The notes below the pieces were generated by a model, which was given only the letters and a program-made list of their open reading frames with translations, did not search any database and was not told where the DNA came from. Position numbers and translations under genes: made by a program. From Latrodectus hesperus (Eukaryota > Arthropoda > Arachnida > Araneae > Theridiidae), in assembly GCA_037975125.1 (NCBI GenBank), contig CM075850.1, forward strand, positions 70,227,890 to 70,291,889: a stretch of 64,000 bases of DNA, read 5' to 3'. This document shows, piece by piece, positions 1 through 14,900 of this stretch; within the stretch, counting starts at the first letter, position 1, and every line of letters starts with the position of its first letter.

Positions 1-2529
1 TAATGTTTGCCCTATAAATTCTAAAGGGGGTCGTATTGACTTTTATTTACTTATAGTAGAACTCTGGCTTTCGTGAGATGTCAATACAAGATTATTTATC
101 ACATAGCTGACAATATTTTTTGAGAGTTGAGATGAATGTGTTCAAATGGATATAATGGTTTGATAGCATAAATTTCGAATTGTTGAAATGGATTGTAGCA
201 TGTGGAATTAAAAGTTAAATTTCCAAACCATGGCCAATCCAGACCAATATTATCCGCCAAGTAATCATATTTTGGTCTAACTTGGCAAACAGGTATGATT
301 CAAATCCATATGGTAGTTAAAAGGATTGGAATAAGAGCTACACAGATAGCATTTAATTTTTATTTCAGTGCTTGAGAGTTTGATTGGCAATATAAAAAAT
401 TTAAGTAACTATTGCATTGCCGTTAATTTCCTCCTTCATTAATCATATAAATATATTTCTAAATGTAAAAATACTTAAAAAATGAATTTCGGTGAAAATG
501 ATTCAACTTTATTACATAATGTTATATAGTGGGGCAGACTACAATTGCAAATAATTCTACGTGTCAAATCTGGCACATGTGCCATTGGCTGCGCTATGCA
601 ATATAACTTTCTTATCGAACTCTGTTTTTATAATTCTATCAAAAAAGATCTTGTTAATCGCAATCTTCCTTTGTATATAAATCTCTGAATAATAGAGCTC
701 TTAAAGAGATTCGGTTGTATTTTTGTTGCTTTTTTAAATGCTCTGATCAAATGTCCGATTGTGGAGATTCCATAAAATTGTACAACGAGAATTTTGCTTT
801 ATGTATCTGCTTTCATTTTACATTTTACTATTAAAGTATTTGATCTTAATTACATTGATAATTTCTCGCAATTAAATAATTTGTAATAAATTTATTTAAG
901 TATTATTGAAATTTTTTTAAACACATTTCATGAAATAAAATAATTTTATAATAAGTTATAATATGAACTAAGATCTAATTTTAATATTTAAGTATATTTT
1001 GCTAATTTTTTGATCTCAATATTGAGAACATAGAATTTTTAAAATAATTTTCAAATGAATGATTCTAATTATTAAATAAAATATAAACTATTTCTTTTAT
1101 AAACTTTGATGATAAATATATTTTACTTAAATTACATTTAAACTGTACACGTAATTCCAGCAAAAATTATTGAAATTCATGAATAAGTAAAGAAATAAAG
1201 TTCAACACAGCTTTTAAAATATTTATTTTTTCTATTTTATTTTATGTCACAATAATTTTTTTCATAAATATAATTCGTTGTTTGATGTGCTACACTAATA
1301 AGTAATACAAGGAAACAGCGTTATAAATTATATTTTTAATTTTGAATCACATAAATAAATTTGACAGTAAATCGGTGGGGTGCATTTGTGCTACGATGTT
1401 CACATGTTTATCCATTCACCATAGGTAATTATTATTAAAAAGGTTACATAAGAAACACGTTTTTGATATAAAGAATTTCCTTATATTAATAATGCGAACA
1501 ATATATAAACCTTCTTTATATAAATACATGTATTAATTTTATTAAAAATGGCTTTGTTTTTATATAAAGGTATTATATGTATTTAAAACCTAGTTTGACA
1601 GTTTTAATTAGAAACTAAATTATTTATTTAATTTAAGTTATAAATAAAAATTACCAATTTAATATTTTACTGAGGAAACAAAATTGATATTCATAAGTTT
1701 TCAAAAACTTCTTAGCAAATTTTTCATTTGTAAATGTTAATCCGGTACTAAATATGAATACTAATTCTTTAAAAAACTATAATATTTTGAGTAAAATGCT
1801 TTTTGTCTAAACCTAAAATGTTTATGCAATAAAATAAATAATGCTTTAGTTTATTTAACATTAGTTTAAGAATATAAATTATTAAACATTAATATAATAT
1901 ATTTTGTTTTTAGTTTCTTTTTATAAATATATAATTTTTAACTATGGATAAATATCTTTTGAATAAGAGATGAACAATTGAAAATAACAAATTTAAATTT
2001 CAAATAAGAATATTTAAAATTTGTAAAATTTATAGGTAAAAAAAGAATATCAGGAGTATACTTTGATTTTTAAGGACAATTGTTATTTATTATTTTATTA
2101 ATTAATAATATAAATTTGACTTTTTTATCTTCAAAGAAGTCAAATAAAAATCCGTACTGAAATAACTTATAGTGATGTACAATTGGTTTAAATTTTATTA
2201 TTTGTACTTTAAACAACGAATAGAGTGGTTGATAATATCCATAAAAAATGCGATTATTTCAGTTCATCACATGGTTTTGCAATGATTTTGGGTGCATTCT
2301 TAATAACGTATGATTATCGAGCCGTACATTATGACCATACTTCTGCAACAAATGTCATATTCTTTGTTTTCAATAGATGCTTATAATTGTTTATGCAATT
2401 TTATAGATTATATTAATTTATAAAAAGGTCTTATGAAAGAAAGAATTTTTAACACATTTATTTCTTGCCAATATATATTATACCTCTTAACTGTAAAATA
2501 ATTTGAATAAATCAATAATGTCAGTTGCA

Positions 2530-2535
2530 TTTATT
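2530..2535 (-). promoter_or_regulatory. Candidate polyadenylation signal of PLA2-A
   Basis: AATAAA is read on the minus strand about 270 bp past the stop codon and is conserved in the same context in copy B (near 34710). In AT-rich DNA this hexamer is common, so the call rests mainly on its conservation. Confidence 0.35.
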
Positions 2536-2804
2536 AAGAACTAAAAAAATTATAGAATTTGAAGAAGGTTCGTATATATTCATGTCAAAAGAAAATTTTC
2601 TTTCAGAAAATAAATTAGAAATTTATCGGAGTAGGTAAAATATAACAAAAAATTTTACGGCTAATAGAGAGTTTTAAAAATATAGTAGTACTTTCTCTCT
2701 CTCTCTCTTCTTTTGTTTTATGATTCAGTTTTTGGAAATTTATATAATTTTACTATATTTTCTTTTTTTTCAAGAAACATAAATTCTTTCTTATAACAAC
2801 TGGA

Positions 2805-2962
2805 TTATAAATTTGCTATTTGGTTCCCCTGCAGGAGTATTTCCGAAAGACTCAATTGCTTAAAGTTATTAATATCATAAAAATGTCTATTTGTCTTCAA
2901 GCAATTTATTAAAACGACGTCGCATAAGCATACCATAGCAGAGCACCGATCTTCATTTTTAC
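2805..2962 (-). CDS. PLA2-A exon 4 (second Asp, C-terminus)
   Basis: Too short to stand out as an open frame, it is found by phase continuity and the motif CLCD. The acceptor is CTTTTAG before 2962. The exon runs 158 bp to a TAA at 2807-2805. It supplies the Asp equivalent to Asp99 and four of the ten cysteines. It is 12 codons longer than the copy B counterpart, because copy B gained an earlier stop. Confidence 0.88.
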
Positions 2963-5900
2963 CTAAAAGAATAAAAAAGAAGCGTTGTTATTCATTAAAC
3001 AATATGAAATGCAATAAAACTACCAAATAAATTGTAAGAAATAAATTATAAATAATTTTTCAAATGTTTTTTTAAATAAAAGCAAAATAGAGGCATAATT
3101 TAAATAATTTTCGAGAAAAAGAAGAAAATTAGTCTTGAAATTATTCTCTTAGTAAGAGTATATGTATTATTATGATTGAACTGATATCCATATATGATTT
3201 ACAGGAGAGAGAAACATCAGAAGAGTGTGATACGAGAAGAAAAACAAAAGCTAAAGCAGTGTAGCACCAGAAGTACAATTTACTTACTGTAGCGTTATTC
3301 AATGAATTGCTATTATTCTGGAAATTACCATTTTTGTAACTTTTCACATATTTTCACGTATGATTAAATCACGTTTCAATGAACCAGCGAAAGTTTTTAT
3401 GGACCACCACTTTGGTGACCGCTGGTATATATTATTCTTGGTATTTCCCTTGTTGATCTTGCTGATGAAATGCTAGTATTCTGACTGACATTTTCGGTCT
3501 AAAGTCCAATTTCTTTTCTTTGTAGAAAAGTATATGATTTTTATTCCTAAAATTGTACACAATACGTTTATTGTACTCGATAGAATGGCTCATTCTTTTT
3601 TTATGTATTTATTTTATTTGATCATCTTTTGACTTTGTTTTCAAATTAAGTGCTGAATGTACTTTGTTAACTAACGTAAAGTATTAAATAACTACAGATT
3701 TTAATTTGTTGTAAGCACTTCTGCTTGTTTCGAACATGCTTCTGTATAGCGTCTACACCTGGTCATTCGGTAATAAAGCGGGCGTCTGGTTGACGAGATG
3801 CTAAGTGGAGTTCATTTGTGATGCAAGTTTATATTCGAAGAAAGTTGAAAAATCATAAATGCAAAAATGGGCTTCTTTTTTTTGATTCGATCTTATTTTG
3901 GGAAAAGTATGGTTGCGTATTTTCATTTTCTGATTAGAATGTCTTACACATATGATCATAAGTTAGATATATTTCTTTTTATGCGATTCTTCCTTTTAAT
4001 AACAATAGAATGATTTTAATGTTTGAAAATAATGCATTGTAGGGAATTATGGCTTTTTTCCTTAGCAAACATGTTTAACCTTAAGAAGTTTGGCATCATA
4101 TAATATATGGAAATTTTCATCTGATTGCTATAAATTTAATTTAGTTTCAAATTCAGTTATCCCTACGGTAACTTGTTCATATAATTAATATTATTAGGAC
4201 ATTTTTAGAAGTAGAATTTAAAATTTTTATTAAATTACTGCCCCAATAAAACTAAAAGTTGAGTTCGATAGGGTCTTGTCGTCTTTTTAAAAAATAAATG
4301 TATTTTTACATTTAGTAAAATTTTAGATTTTTAAAAAATTATAGAAATGTTGTCATTCTTTAGAGTGACAAACTGAATGTTTCACAATTAATTACAACAT
4401 TCATATGGGATCTTATTCGTAATTGTCTGCAAAATGAAATCCATTTTAAGGGAATAAAATCAGTTTTAATGATTTAAAGTGAAAGGAAAACGCAGTGTAT
4501 CTGTGTAAACTAACTAAAAAAAGATGCGAGAACGTGCAAGTCTGGAAATTTAGATATCTTAATTTTTTCGTTACTCAAATATGTTAGGTATTTAAATATT
4601 TATTAAAGAAAATCTTTTATTCTTTTCCAATATATCCTCTCCCGATATTTGCATACTTTTTTAGAAATGGTACTTTATTACAAAGTATGAGTGTATATAG
4701 TAAGTGTCAACCAATAGTGAAGTGTCAACATTTGAGATCGGCTGGGATAAGGGACTTCTTCATGAAAAGAAAACAATAAATACACTTTTTAAATCAAAAG
4801 ACTCAACTAATAAAAAATTTCAATTAGACATACTATGAAAATGTATCTTAGTAAATTAATAAATGATATATCAACATTTTCAAAACAAAAATTTAATTAT
4901 GATTAAACAATTTTTAATAAAAATTCTATAAATTAAGATACAAATTTTTTTCATTATAACCGCAAAGAATAAATCTTCACTGCGAGTGCTTAGTAAGCGT
5001 TTGCTACTTAATATTGCTGTATTTGTAATTTAATATCCCACTAAAGAAAAAAAAAAGAACTTATAATAATTTTTCGGCATTTTTATCGTAATGTATAAAT
5101 ATATAAACCTATAATTACTTTTATGAAAATTAAAAATGTTTGAAGAATCGAAATATCTTGGAGTCGCATTAAGAAAACGAACACAAATATAGAAATTAAT
5201 ACATTTATGCCTACCACACGTGACATCCCCTTCTTCCGTTTTCTTCCATTCATAATTTTTTGTATAAATTGCATTTTGTTTATCGTTTGGGCAGATATTT
5301 TGTTGAACTTCTTGGTAACAATAGTCGTGTGATTGGCAGCACCTATAGAAACAAACACAAAAATAATACAATTACCGAAAGAAATTTGTACATGAATTGA
5401 CGAATGAGCAAATATAGTACAAAGAGTTTTCTTACGGTGTTATTATGGATCTAATAAAGTTTATAAATTAAAGAGTACACACATACATATATAATAATAA
5501 CAGAATAATAATTTTTCGATAATTATATGATTCATCATAACATGCAGCAAAAAAATTCGCACATATTAAGCCCGCCACACACGATAAGATTTTTCCATAG
5601 GATTTGTTGGAAGGGGTAGGAAGTAATTAAGCACACAGTCCCCTCAAATTCTGCTGACCACAGTAGGGGAGGCACATCTGGAGTGGGGAGTTATTTTTAA
5701 GGGTGCCATTTTTCAACATTTATTGCTTTTGGCTTAAAATGTGTGCCTTGTAAATGGAAATCGAAAATCGCCAAAAATTTCAATCATTTGTTGTTTAGTC
5801 ACTTTTTCTGACTTGACGTATTTATTGTTGTACTCATTTGTCTGCTTGTAATTTCTGTCATTAAATATTATCATATAACATGAGCAAATTAAGCACAGAA

Positions 5901-8900
5901 GTATTATTGGCTGTTGCTTTGGACTGTGATGATGGTGAAAAGCAAACAAACAAAAAGAAAAAGAAATGGGCAAAAAATTGGCTGCTTCAGCGTGAATCTC
6001 TTTCACATCTAAATTTAATTACAGAAATACAATCGGAAGATAAAGATTTCTTGAATTACATGAGGATGAATGAAAAATTGTATTCAACAATTAGGTTTAA
6101 GGTCAAATGATTATTTAACTGGATTAGAAATAGGGCAACAAAGAAATTATTCCGATGAAGCAAAACTCATTCGAGAAAAGTTTGCCAATTATTTTGTTTC
6201 CAATGAAGGCAAACTACCATGGCAAGACGCTTTGATTTAATTCTAAATAAAGTAGTTAACTTTTAAAAGTTTATGTTTAGAAAATACAAGATTTGGATAC
6301 TTATAAAAGTGCTAATTAATTTGTTAGTTTTATTATTATATATCAAGAAATTAGTACTTAACACATTAAATATATTTTGCAACTGTATAAATGTATTATG
6401 AATACTATATAAATACACATAAATATATATAATCAAATCCTGGGAAATTATAAAATGGTCAACATATTTAAAGGGTAAAAATGGCATATTAATAACATGT
6501 GTAAAAAGTTATTTGTGCTTGAAGACGCGAGATCCCTTAAATTTATATATGTATCTCCATAAAAATTATAAATACACAATAATTGAAGCATTTTCATCTA
6601 TTTTTTTTATATATTTTCAATAATTTTTCGTACGCGCTAACTGTCTTTTTATTTTATTCGTATAATCATTACTCATTATATGCAACAAACAAGGCTCATC
6701 TCTATATACTTCAATGAATTCTTGCAATATATGCTTCATGGACATTTTTAAAAAGTGAATCTAATGTTCGTAAGGTGTTGTATAACGGAAATCTAGGTTT
6801 CAGTAAATGAGAAGTTTCAAATATTTTCCCAAGTGTCGCCAAGAAACAATTTGTAGCCCTGTGGGAGCAGACACGCGACAACAGGAAGCAATTATTTACT
6901 TCCTGTAACCCCCTTTTTGGAAGAAAAATCAGAACTTGTTTGAATTTTCGTGAACCTGTCCAACTTCACCACAGACGGTACAACTTGTTCACGTCCAACA
7001 AATCCATAGGAAAAATCCTATCGTGTGTGGCGGGCTTTTAAACATCGATGAGAATTTATATTTTACGTAATGGGAATTCTATATTTTTGTAGTAAAAAAG
7101 AGATTTGATTAATTGTCTCAATTTTGTTATACTTTTTGTCCAAACCTTACGAAGAACAACGTAAATATTCCCTTGAATCAGGTATTTTAGAAAGTCAATG
7201 AAAGTGCTGAAAATTTTGTCAATCAAAATATCAATTTTAGAAATATTTTTGTTTTTTCTTTTTTTCTATTTTGATTTTTATTAGTATAATATCTATTTTG
7301 ATATTGATCTCGAAAATTTATGTAACATGTACAAAAAATATTTTTGTGACCATGACTGATATTACGTGGGTATTGGATATTACATCCTATTGATACAACT
7401 AGTGTAATGCATTAATTCAGTTTTATATTTCATGATGGTTTAGACCTGAAATTTATGAAAAAATGTATTGAATTTTTGTACTTTAAAAATTTATTGATAA
7501 TGAAACTTCAATAAATTTTCTTAACAATGAGGTTTTGCAGACATTTTGAAAAAAATTCACCACAATATATTTAACAGTTTTTAATTAACATATAAAATCC
7601 ATTAATTTTTATATATTTAATTTACACAATTATCACACATAGAAAATTTATTTAATAATTTATATGATGTAATCTCTCTTTCTCACACACACATTGAAAA
7701 GTCACAACCTTGTATAGTGTAGTATTTTTAACACTTCAAAACTGATCAAATATCGATATTTACATTTTTCTCAGAATTTGTTGAATTGCTATAATTATTT
7801 TAGTATTATATAAGAAAAGTAAGCTGATTAAAAATATCAGATATTTTTGTTGTTGTTGTTGCTTATCTCGAAGGGTGTGACGGAGTCAGACCAAATCTAG
7901 GAACCCGTTGACGGAGAGGAAATCGATGATAAGGCGGGGAGAAGTGAAGATATTATCCCATAGTATATTCATACAATTCAGGATATGCTCTGGAGAAGCT
8001 TGGTGTCCATGGCATTTAGGACAGAGGGGGAAGGTTTTGTTACCCGGTACAAAAGTGAGATATTTCAGGTGGTCAGAGGCGAGACGTGCAAGGCAAGTGC
8101 TGGATTTCCTATCACAGAAAAGAACCAGAGAAAGTCCCGGCTTTCTACCCTTGTAGAAGTGGTAAGTCAAAGGTACCTGCCAATCGGTTTTAAACTGGGC
8201 TTTTCTCTGGGAAAAAAGTTCAAGGTAGGTAAGCGCGGAAGAAGAAGGAGTAGGATGACCTGAGCCCTCCTTTGCTAAAGTGTCTGCTATTTCATTGCCT
8301 CCAATATCCACGTGAGATGGGATCCATTGAAAATAGATATTATGCCGAAGAGAAACAATTTTAAGCTTGTGTAGAATAGAAAAGCTTGTTTGGTCTCCCA
8401 AACAAATCCACTTTTACAGATGTTGAATTGAACTACGGCTATCAGTTAATATCCAGACATCACTATAATTAGTTTCGCTCATGATGGATTCCAATCTGAT
8501 GTTAATGGCTATTTGTTCGCTATGAAAATCCGAACAGAAGTCGGGATTACGTTGACTAAGAGAGAGTTTGTCATGAGGAGTCTCGATGAAAACTCTGCTG
8601 CCAGTTCGGTGATTTATTTTGATGCCATCAGCATAGATTTTTATGTCATTTGGTGGTATATTATTAATGGTTTACAAGGTTAGTTGTTTTAGCAATTCAG
8701 GTAAACAATCCCTCTTGATGACTGCCGTAGAAAGATCGTAATTGAAGTAAACATTGGGAAGAGCCTCAGCAGGCTTCAGACCGCAGTGAAGGGCATGTGG
8801 TTGGACATTGTTCTTGATTAAGTGCAGTGAGTTAACTAGACTGAAGGGACTGAGTACAGTTGCTTAGGTAACTTGACGTGAGATTGCCTTGGTCATAATT

Positions 8901-11900
8901 GTTGAGTTTATTGTAATATTTGACCAGACACGATTGTCTTCTGGTATGGAGAGATTGTAAGTCTGCTTCGAAAAGTACTATTTCTGAAGGACAGCTGCGT
9001 TTCAAGCAAGTAATGATGCGTACAGCACTCAATTGGACTTTTTATAATTTTTCCAGATTGGAATTAGAAACACAACAGTAGATTGGGAAGCCGTATTCTA
9101 AAATGGGTCTAATGAGTGCTAGGTAGGTAGTTCTAATGGTAGTTGCATCCACACCCCAGTCTCTATCAGCAATGTATTTCAGGATGCGTAATCGTTTCCT
9201 GGCTTTCAAGGTAATGTATTCGATATGTTTGTTGCATGTAAATTCTGGATCTAGAATGAATCCCAGGTATTTTGGATGCTTCTCGTAATTAAGTTTCTGA
9301 TGATTAAGTATCAAAGAAGGTTGGTAGTGATATAAGTGCTTATCTGTAGTAAAGAAGGTGGTTATTGATTTGGATGGATTAAAACTCAACCTAAGCTCCG
9401 CCGAGTTATCAGAGAATTGTTAATCCGAGACTCTATATCTCAGGAATGGAGATTCCAGAGCTCCAGAGAATGTCATCAGCAAACACTCCAATGCGCGTTT
9501 CAGGAGAGTAGTCCTCTCAATACCAGTCAAATATAAGGAAAAAAGAGTTGGGCTGAGAACAGTTCCCATGGGGAAAACCTTGCTCAAGTTGAGAAGTCCT
9601 TTGAGAAGGATTTGTTATATTTAACCCTTATATACCTCTGATGGAGATAATCAGAAATCCAAGCCAATGTATTACCTCGGATATTAAATGTATTATGCAG
9701 TTTAATAATAAGTTTATGCTTCCAAACTCTGTCGAAAGCCTTTGACAGGTCTAATAAAGCCGCAACGCTGTGATTAGTAGGTTTAAGATTCTGGGAATCC
9801 CTGTCAGGTATTGTTAGTTATATCGAATGAAATATTTATTCGATGAAACTTGTCAGAGTAATCGCCAGCATTTTAATATTAATTTTTGTTTTAAACTAAA
9901 AAAATCTATTCGAATAACATTTTTAAATTTTTGGCTTCTAATATTGTTAAAATTCGCTTTAATTAATGTGTTTTTTTCCCTTCAAAATAGTTTACAATCC
10001 TTTTCATTTAATAATTAAAATTTATTTCAATTTCAGAATTTTCTGATTAGAATTCAAATTTAGAGAATTTTTAAAATACAATTTTATTATTTTTATATAC
10101 TACAATACTGTTTTATTTAAAAATATTATTTTATCATATCGCAAATAATATTTTATTTATTACACATTTATTTTATTTTAGACGATTGGAAAATGAGAAC
10201 TTGAGGATTTCATCATTTGTATGCAAATTAGAGTAACTTTATGTATTTCGAGAAAGGCTATAATTCTTTTAACTAAAGTAACTTTTATTTAAATAATTTG
10301 AAAATTAGAAAAATTCAATTCAAATTTTCATGTAATGTTTGAATATTATTTTACATTTTACTGCAATTATTTTTAGGGTTTGAGAACCTAGCTATTCTTT
10401 TTTAGATACGATGAACGTTAAATAATACTTAGAAACAATATCTTTTAATATGTTATAATTATTACTTAAATAGTTAGAAAACTAGTTTGCTTCAAGAAAT
10501 TTAGGATTCTTGCTTAGATTTGAAATATTTAATATTCAGACTCAATACTCTTATAAAAATTATTCTGCACAGATGCCGTATAATCCACGATTCCAAATTC
10601 TGAATTTTTTTTTTTTTTTGGCGATGAAGAAATGTTGCCAAGATGATGTATTATGACGTGCGCGATGACGTTAATACTATGGTTGCCAAAATGGAATTTT
10701 CTGCATAATTTTCATATATCTCCATATTTATGACGTAATAAAATCCGGGTTGCCAGGTACATTAGAAAATCCGCCAAAAAGTCACCAAACTCTGAATTCG
10801 GCATCCTGTATTATACAGCATATGTGCCAAGTTATTCTTATTTACGTAATTTGGAAACTAAGAATAAACCAGAATTTTATAATTCATGTCCAGATCCAAA
10901 GAATGTTTATTCAGTATTGTCTTTAAATACAAGCCATTTTTTTCAGCTCAATTACTGATAAATTACATCAAAATAATAAGTATAGAACAAATGACAAAAT
11001 AAAGTTATTATGATCATAAATATTATTAAATAAGGCAATACGTTGCCATCTTGTTTTTCTAACTATTTTTATTTATTCTAATTTGAAAAATTATTGGAAT
11101 TAGGGAATATTTTGGAATTTGTGGTTAGATTTGACACTTTTTCTACTCCCGTTATCTAGAATTATTCCTTATCAAATTTAAAAAAAAATTAATAAATCTA
11201 AAAAATTACGGCTGTGGATCTGAAGGTGAATTTAAAATTTTCCTAAATCCTAGAAATTATTTTGTTAAAAGTAATTAGAACATTGTGTGAGAGAGACAAG
11301 TAATAGTTCCCATTATTATTTAGAACTATTATTTACCGAAAACAGCAAAACTTGGAGGATCCCACCTACTCATGACTGGTACGAACAAAACCATCCTGGG
11401 GCTGCCCTGGAGCTGAAGGGCAATAGGAAATTGCAAACCACCATTACCAGGCTCATTACTGGACATACTCGCACCCTTACATTCGTTCAGGGTCAGAAGG
11501 TGTTCCCTGTGTGCTACAGGTGTAATTTCCACCAAGCTTCTCTGGACCATCTGCTCTCCTGTCTGGGTTTGGAGAAGAGAGATCTTTTTGAAAACCCTGC
11601 GCTGGTTTGGGACTTTCTCTGGGCGAACGATCTACTGGACTTGGTCTAGATTGTACTAGATCAAGTGGAATAAGAAACAACAACTATAATTTACATTTAT
11701 GAATTTTCTTTCTCACACTATATTCTAATTATTTTTAATAAAATAACTAACAGGATTTAAGAAAGTTTTAAAAGTCACCTTCGGATCCACATCCGTAAAA
11801 TGTTTTTTAATTTATTCCATTTGAAATACATGCTTGTAATTATTCGTGTTACATCTTTACCCTTAAAGTGCTAGTACAATAAATATTCTCGACAATCCAT

Positions 11901-14900
11901 TTTATGGTACATACTCGATGTCTAAATTCCAAAAAAACCTTTAATACTTAAAACCATTTATAAAGAAGTGTTTGAATGCAAAAATATCGTTTTGTTTGAT
12001 TTTCTTAAGAAATAAATATATAAATTTGTGCGTATTAAATAGTTTCATTCAACTTCAGGTTATAAGTATGATTATACAACCATTGTTTATTTAAATTGTT
12101 TAAATATATATTTTTATTGGTTTGTTTCCTTTTTTCATAATTTTGTGTATGACTAGCTAAATCGGCTTATTCGCAACAGCCAAAATTTCATGGTCAATCG
12201 GGAATTTACTATATGCTGATATCTGTCTTGCATATCAAGAATGTTTCTTTTTATTAACTGGAATATTTTTAGTAGTTAAGAATAAATGATAAAAGTATCG
12301 TTACCCATCAATTGGATCGACGGGGTCACCAGATCCACCTAATCCGCAATAGTTTCCATAATTTACAAAATCTGTGGCATAAAAATCGGTGATGGTTTCC
12401 AGCATATTCTTCAGTTTTACAAGGCTACGGCGGCTCCTTCGATGTACACCTGCAAATTTAATCTTGTAATCACGAATGATATCATTATGAAATAAAAACA
12501 AAACTTAAAACTTACGTTTTCGAAAGCGATGTGCAAACACACACACACACACTCTCTCTCTCTCTCTCTTTATATATATTTCAGTGTTAGAAATGTCAAG
12601 TAATAATGAACGATATTTTTTAACGTCTTAGAAGAATTTTGTTTGATATTGATAAAATGGTTATTCTTAAAGATATGTGTCCATCAGTTATGCATCCGTG
12701 ACATGAATGCAGATATTATATTATAAAATAATAATGAATTGTTATTTATATACTTGTTTGAATTTTAATTTCCTATTTAAACAGAAAAAATATACATTTT
12801 ATTTCATCTTACACCAGACCCACTGTAAATTATAAAAACACCCCATTAATTAAATCAAAGGGATTAGTAAGTCTGTTAACTTCGATTTGTTCTATTTTCA
12901 AGGTAAATCCTTTGGGTATTTTATATCTCTATTTCACACTTCATTTTTCTCCTGGTCTTTTCAAAAATAAAAGTAAAATTCGAAGAGAGGTGGGAAAAGC
13001 GAAATCTTTTAAAGATAAAAAAGTTAGAACACGACGTGATTCGGTCAAAAATAATGTAAATTTAAATTATTGCTTGTATTAAATATACTTCTCTTTAGTT
13101 ATCTTGAATTTATTTGAAGAAAATCTGCTTTAAGTGGCAAAGAAACGTTTTACCGATATAATATCTCACTGTGTATGTTGAAAACGCAAAATATGCTTAA
13201 TCGAGTTTAATTCAATATGCAATATTTTCTCTTCCGCGCGCGCTCTCTCTCTTTCTCTCTATTATATGCATTAATTACGTTCCACAAATTACCATTTGAT
13301 TCTAGAAATTCATAGGTAATTACATGATGGTTATTCATAATCATTAATCAACTCTAGAAACTCATAAAAATATTGAATGATATATTAAATGGGAATTACA
13401 ATTTCGATCTGGAAATTCACTGATGTGCAAGGACAAAATCATCTCTTAGTTATGAAAATTCGTAAAAATTTATATAATACGTTGGTTAGTTCTAGCGCTA
13501 TGTTAGTAGATGAATAAAAACAAAATCACATCATTCTATTTTAGATTCTATTCTAGTTATAAAAGATTTAATGCATATTGTACCAAATTTAAAAATGATA
13601 AAATCACGGACTAGTATAAGAATAATAAAAAGCTCATCTTGACTCCAATTATATTTTTCATTAAATATCCATTTATTGTATGGTATTTTCTCATATAATA
13701 AATGGATTTATTATATGATATTGTTCCAGATAGTTTAAGCCTTTCTCTTATTGTAAAAATTATAAGATTTGTACCATATTTTCAAAATAAATTGCATAAA
13801 TTATTTTTTGACATGTGTGCTTATTTCTTTTTATTTATTTAATGATTTATTTATTTTATTTATTTTTTCTAAAATGTGAGAAAGCAGTAGTTAACAAGAA
13901 TTTGATTTTTCGTAAAAAAACATTAAAAGACAAAATTATTCTAAAACATAATGGCAATTTTAAAGCAAATAAATAAAATAATAAAAATGGTTTAAGAATA
14001 CCAAATAGTACAAAAGAATAAGCATTCTTTATTTGATTGACTGTTTGGTAGAGAAGAGTTAAATTTTCATAATTTTTTTTACTGAAATGTATAAAATATT
14101 CGTAAAAAGTTTTGGAATAAAGTTTAGAGCATTCGATTTCAGTTTAAAGAATTATTCTTGAAATTAAAGATGAGAAATTAAATTATTCGAATTTACCGAT
14201 GGAATTTTACTCTTTAGGTGTCAAATAATTGAGAATACAACAAGAAATAAATTATTATAATAGATGAAGAAATAATAATAATAAATTTATTATAGTTTTT
14301 GCAAGCTGATTATCTATTCTGAAGTCAAATTTTCGGTTGCTCGAATTTATTGATAATATTGTTGTATAATTATCAATAATATTGTAGAAATAATTAAAAA
14401 TAATTTAAAAAACGGAAGAGAAATGCAATTTATTACTGTTTATATAAAAATCATATGAAATTTTGTACTCTATGAATGAAAAAGATGAAATCTTGAATCA
14501 AAAAGACGTTATTTAACCTTCGCTTAAAATTATTATCAAAAGAGTTACATAAAAAATGAATGAAAAGGTTCTTCATTTCAGAAAGTAATCATATTACAGC
14601 ATATTTCCGATTTTTTTAAATATATTTTTCAATAATTTTTAATGATTATCTGTATTTCATATTTTTTTCACATATGTTTTCAATTGTTGTATTTTTGTAA
14701 TTGTTCTAATTAGTCCTTATTTTTTTATCCAGATGGAACATTTTTACAGGATTTTATACTTTACAAACGATGTTTTTTGATGCAAACTGAATGTTGAAAA
14801 TATTAAAAAATGACGCACAAATAGTTTTCAGAATTTACGTGTGGTTCTAAAAGGATTTCGTTGTGTATCATCTTGATGTATTTCCAATTAATATATCTGC

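Larger units (their letters stand above)
5569..7037. mobile_element. PIF/Harbinger transposon, internally deleted
   Basis: The inverted ends start AGCCCGCCACACACGATA on the left and its complement on the right, matching over about 40 bp (5569-5611 and 6997-7037). TTA lies on both sides (5566-5568 and 7038-7040), the target duplication usual for PIF/Harbinger. Copy B has the empty site near 41692. The element lies in intron 2 of PLA2-A and carries remnants of both genes of the superfamily: a nuclease on the plus strand and a MADF-type DNA-binding protein on the minus strand. At 1.47 kb it is far shorter than autonomous members. Confidence 0.85.
7847..9803 (-). mobile_element. 5'-truncated non-LTR retrotransposon (LINE) with (CAA)n tail
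   Basis: This is inserted in intron 2 of PLA2-A and missing from copy B (empty site near 42549). The element's 3' end is at the left: on the minus strand it finishes with a (CAA)n tail. Flanking TCAGATATT (7837-7845) and TCAGGTATT (9804-9812) look like a target duplication with one mismatch. From right to left, in coding order, the minus strand encodes reverse transcriptase and RNase H remnants. The RNase H domain fits I/Jockey-group LINEs; the exact clade is not resolved. Confidence 0.85.

Noticed and set aside
3141..3347. Minus-strand 68-codon open frame
   Set aside because: It has no recognisable motif, lies just upstream of PLA2-A exon 4 in intron 3, and its sequence in copy B is split by the 35321-37778 block.
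7908..8263. Two plus-strand open frames
   Set aside because: They are shadows of the minus-strand LINE RNase H region, whose motifs are clear.
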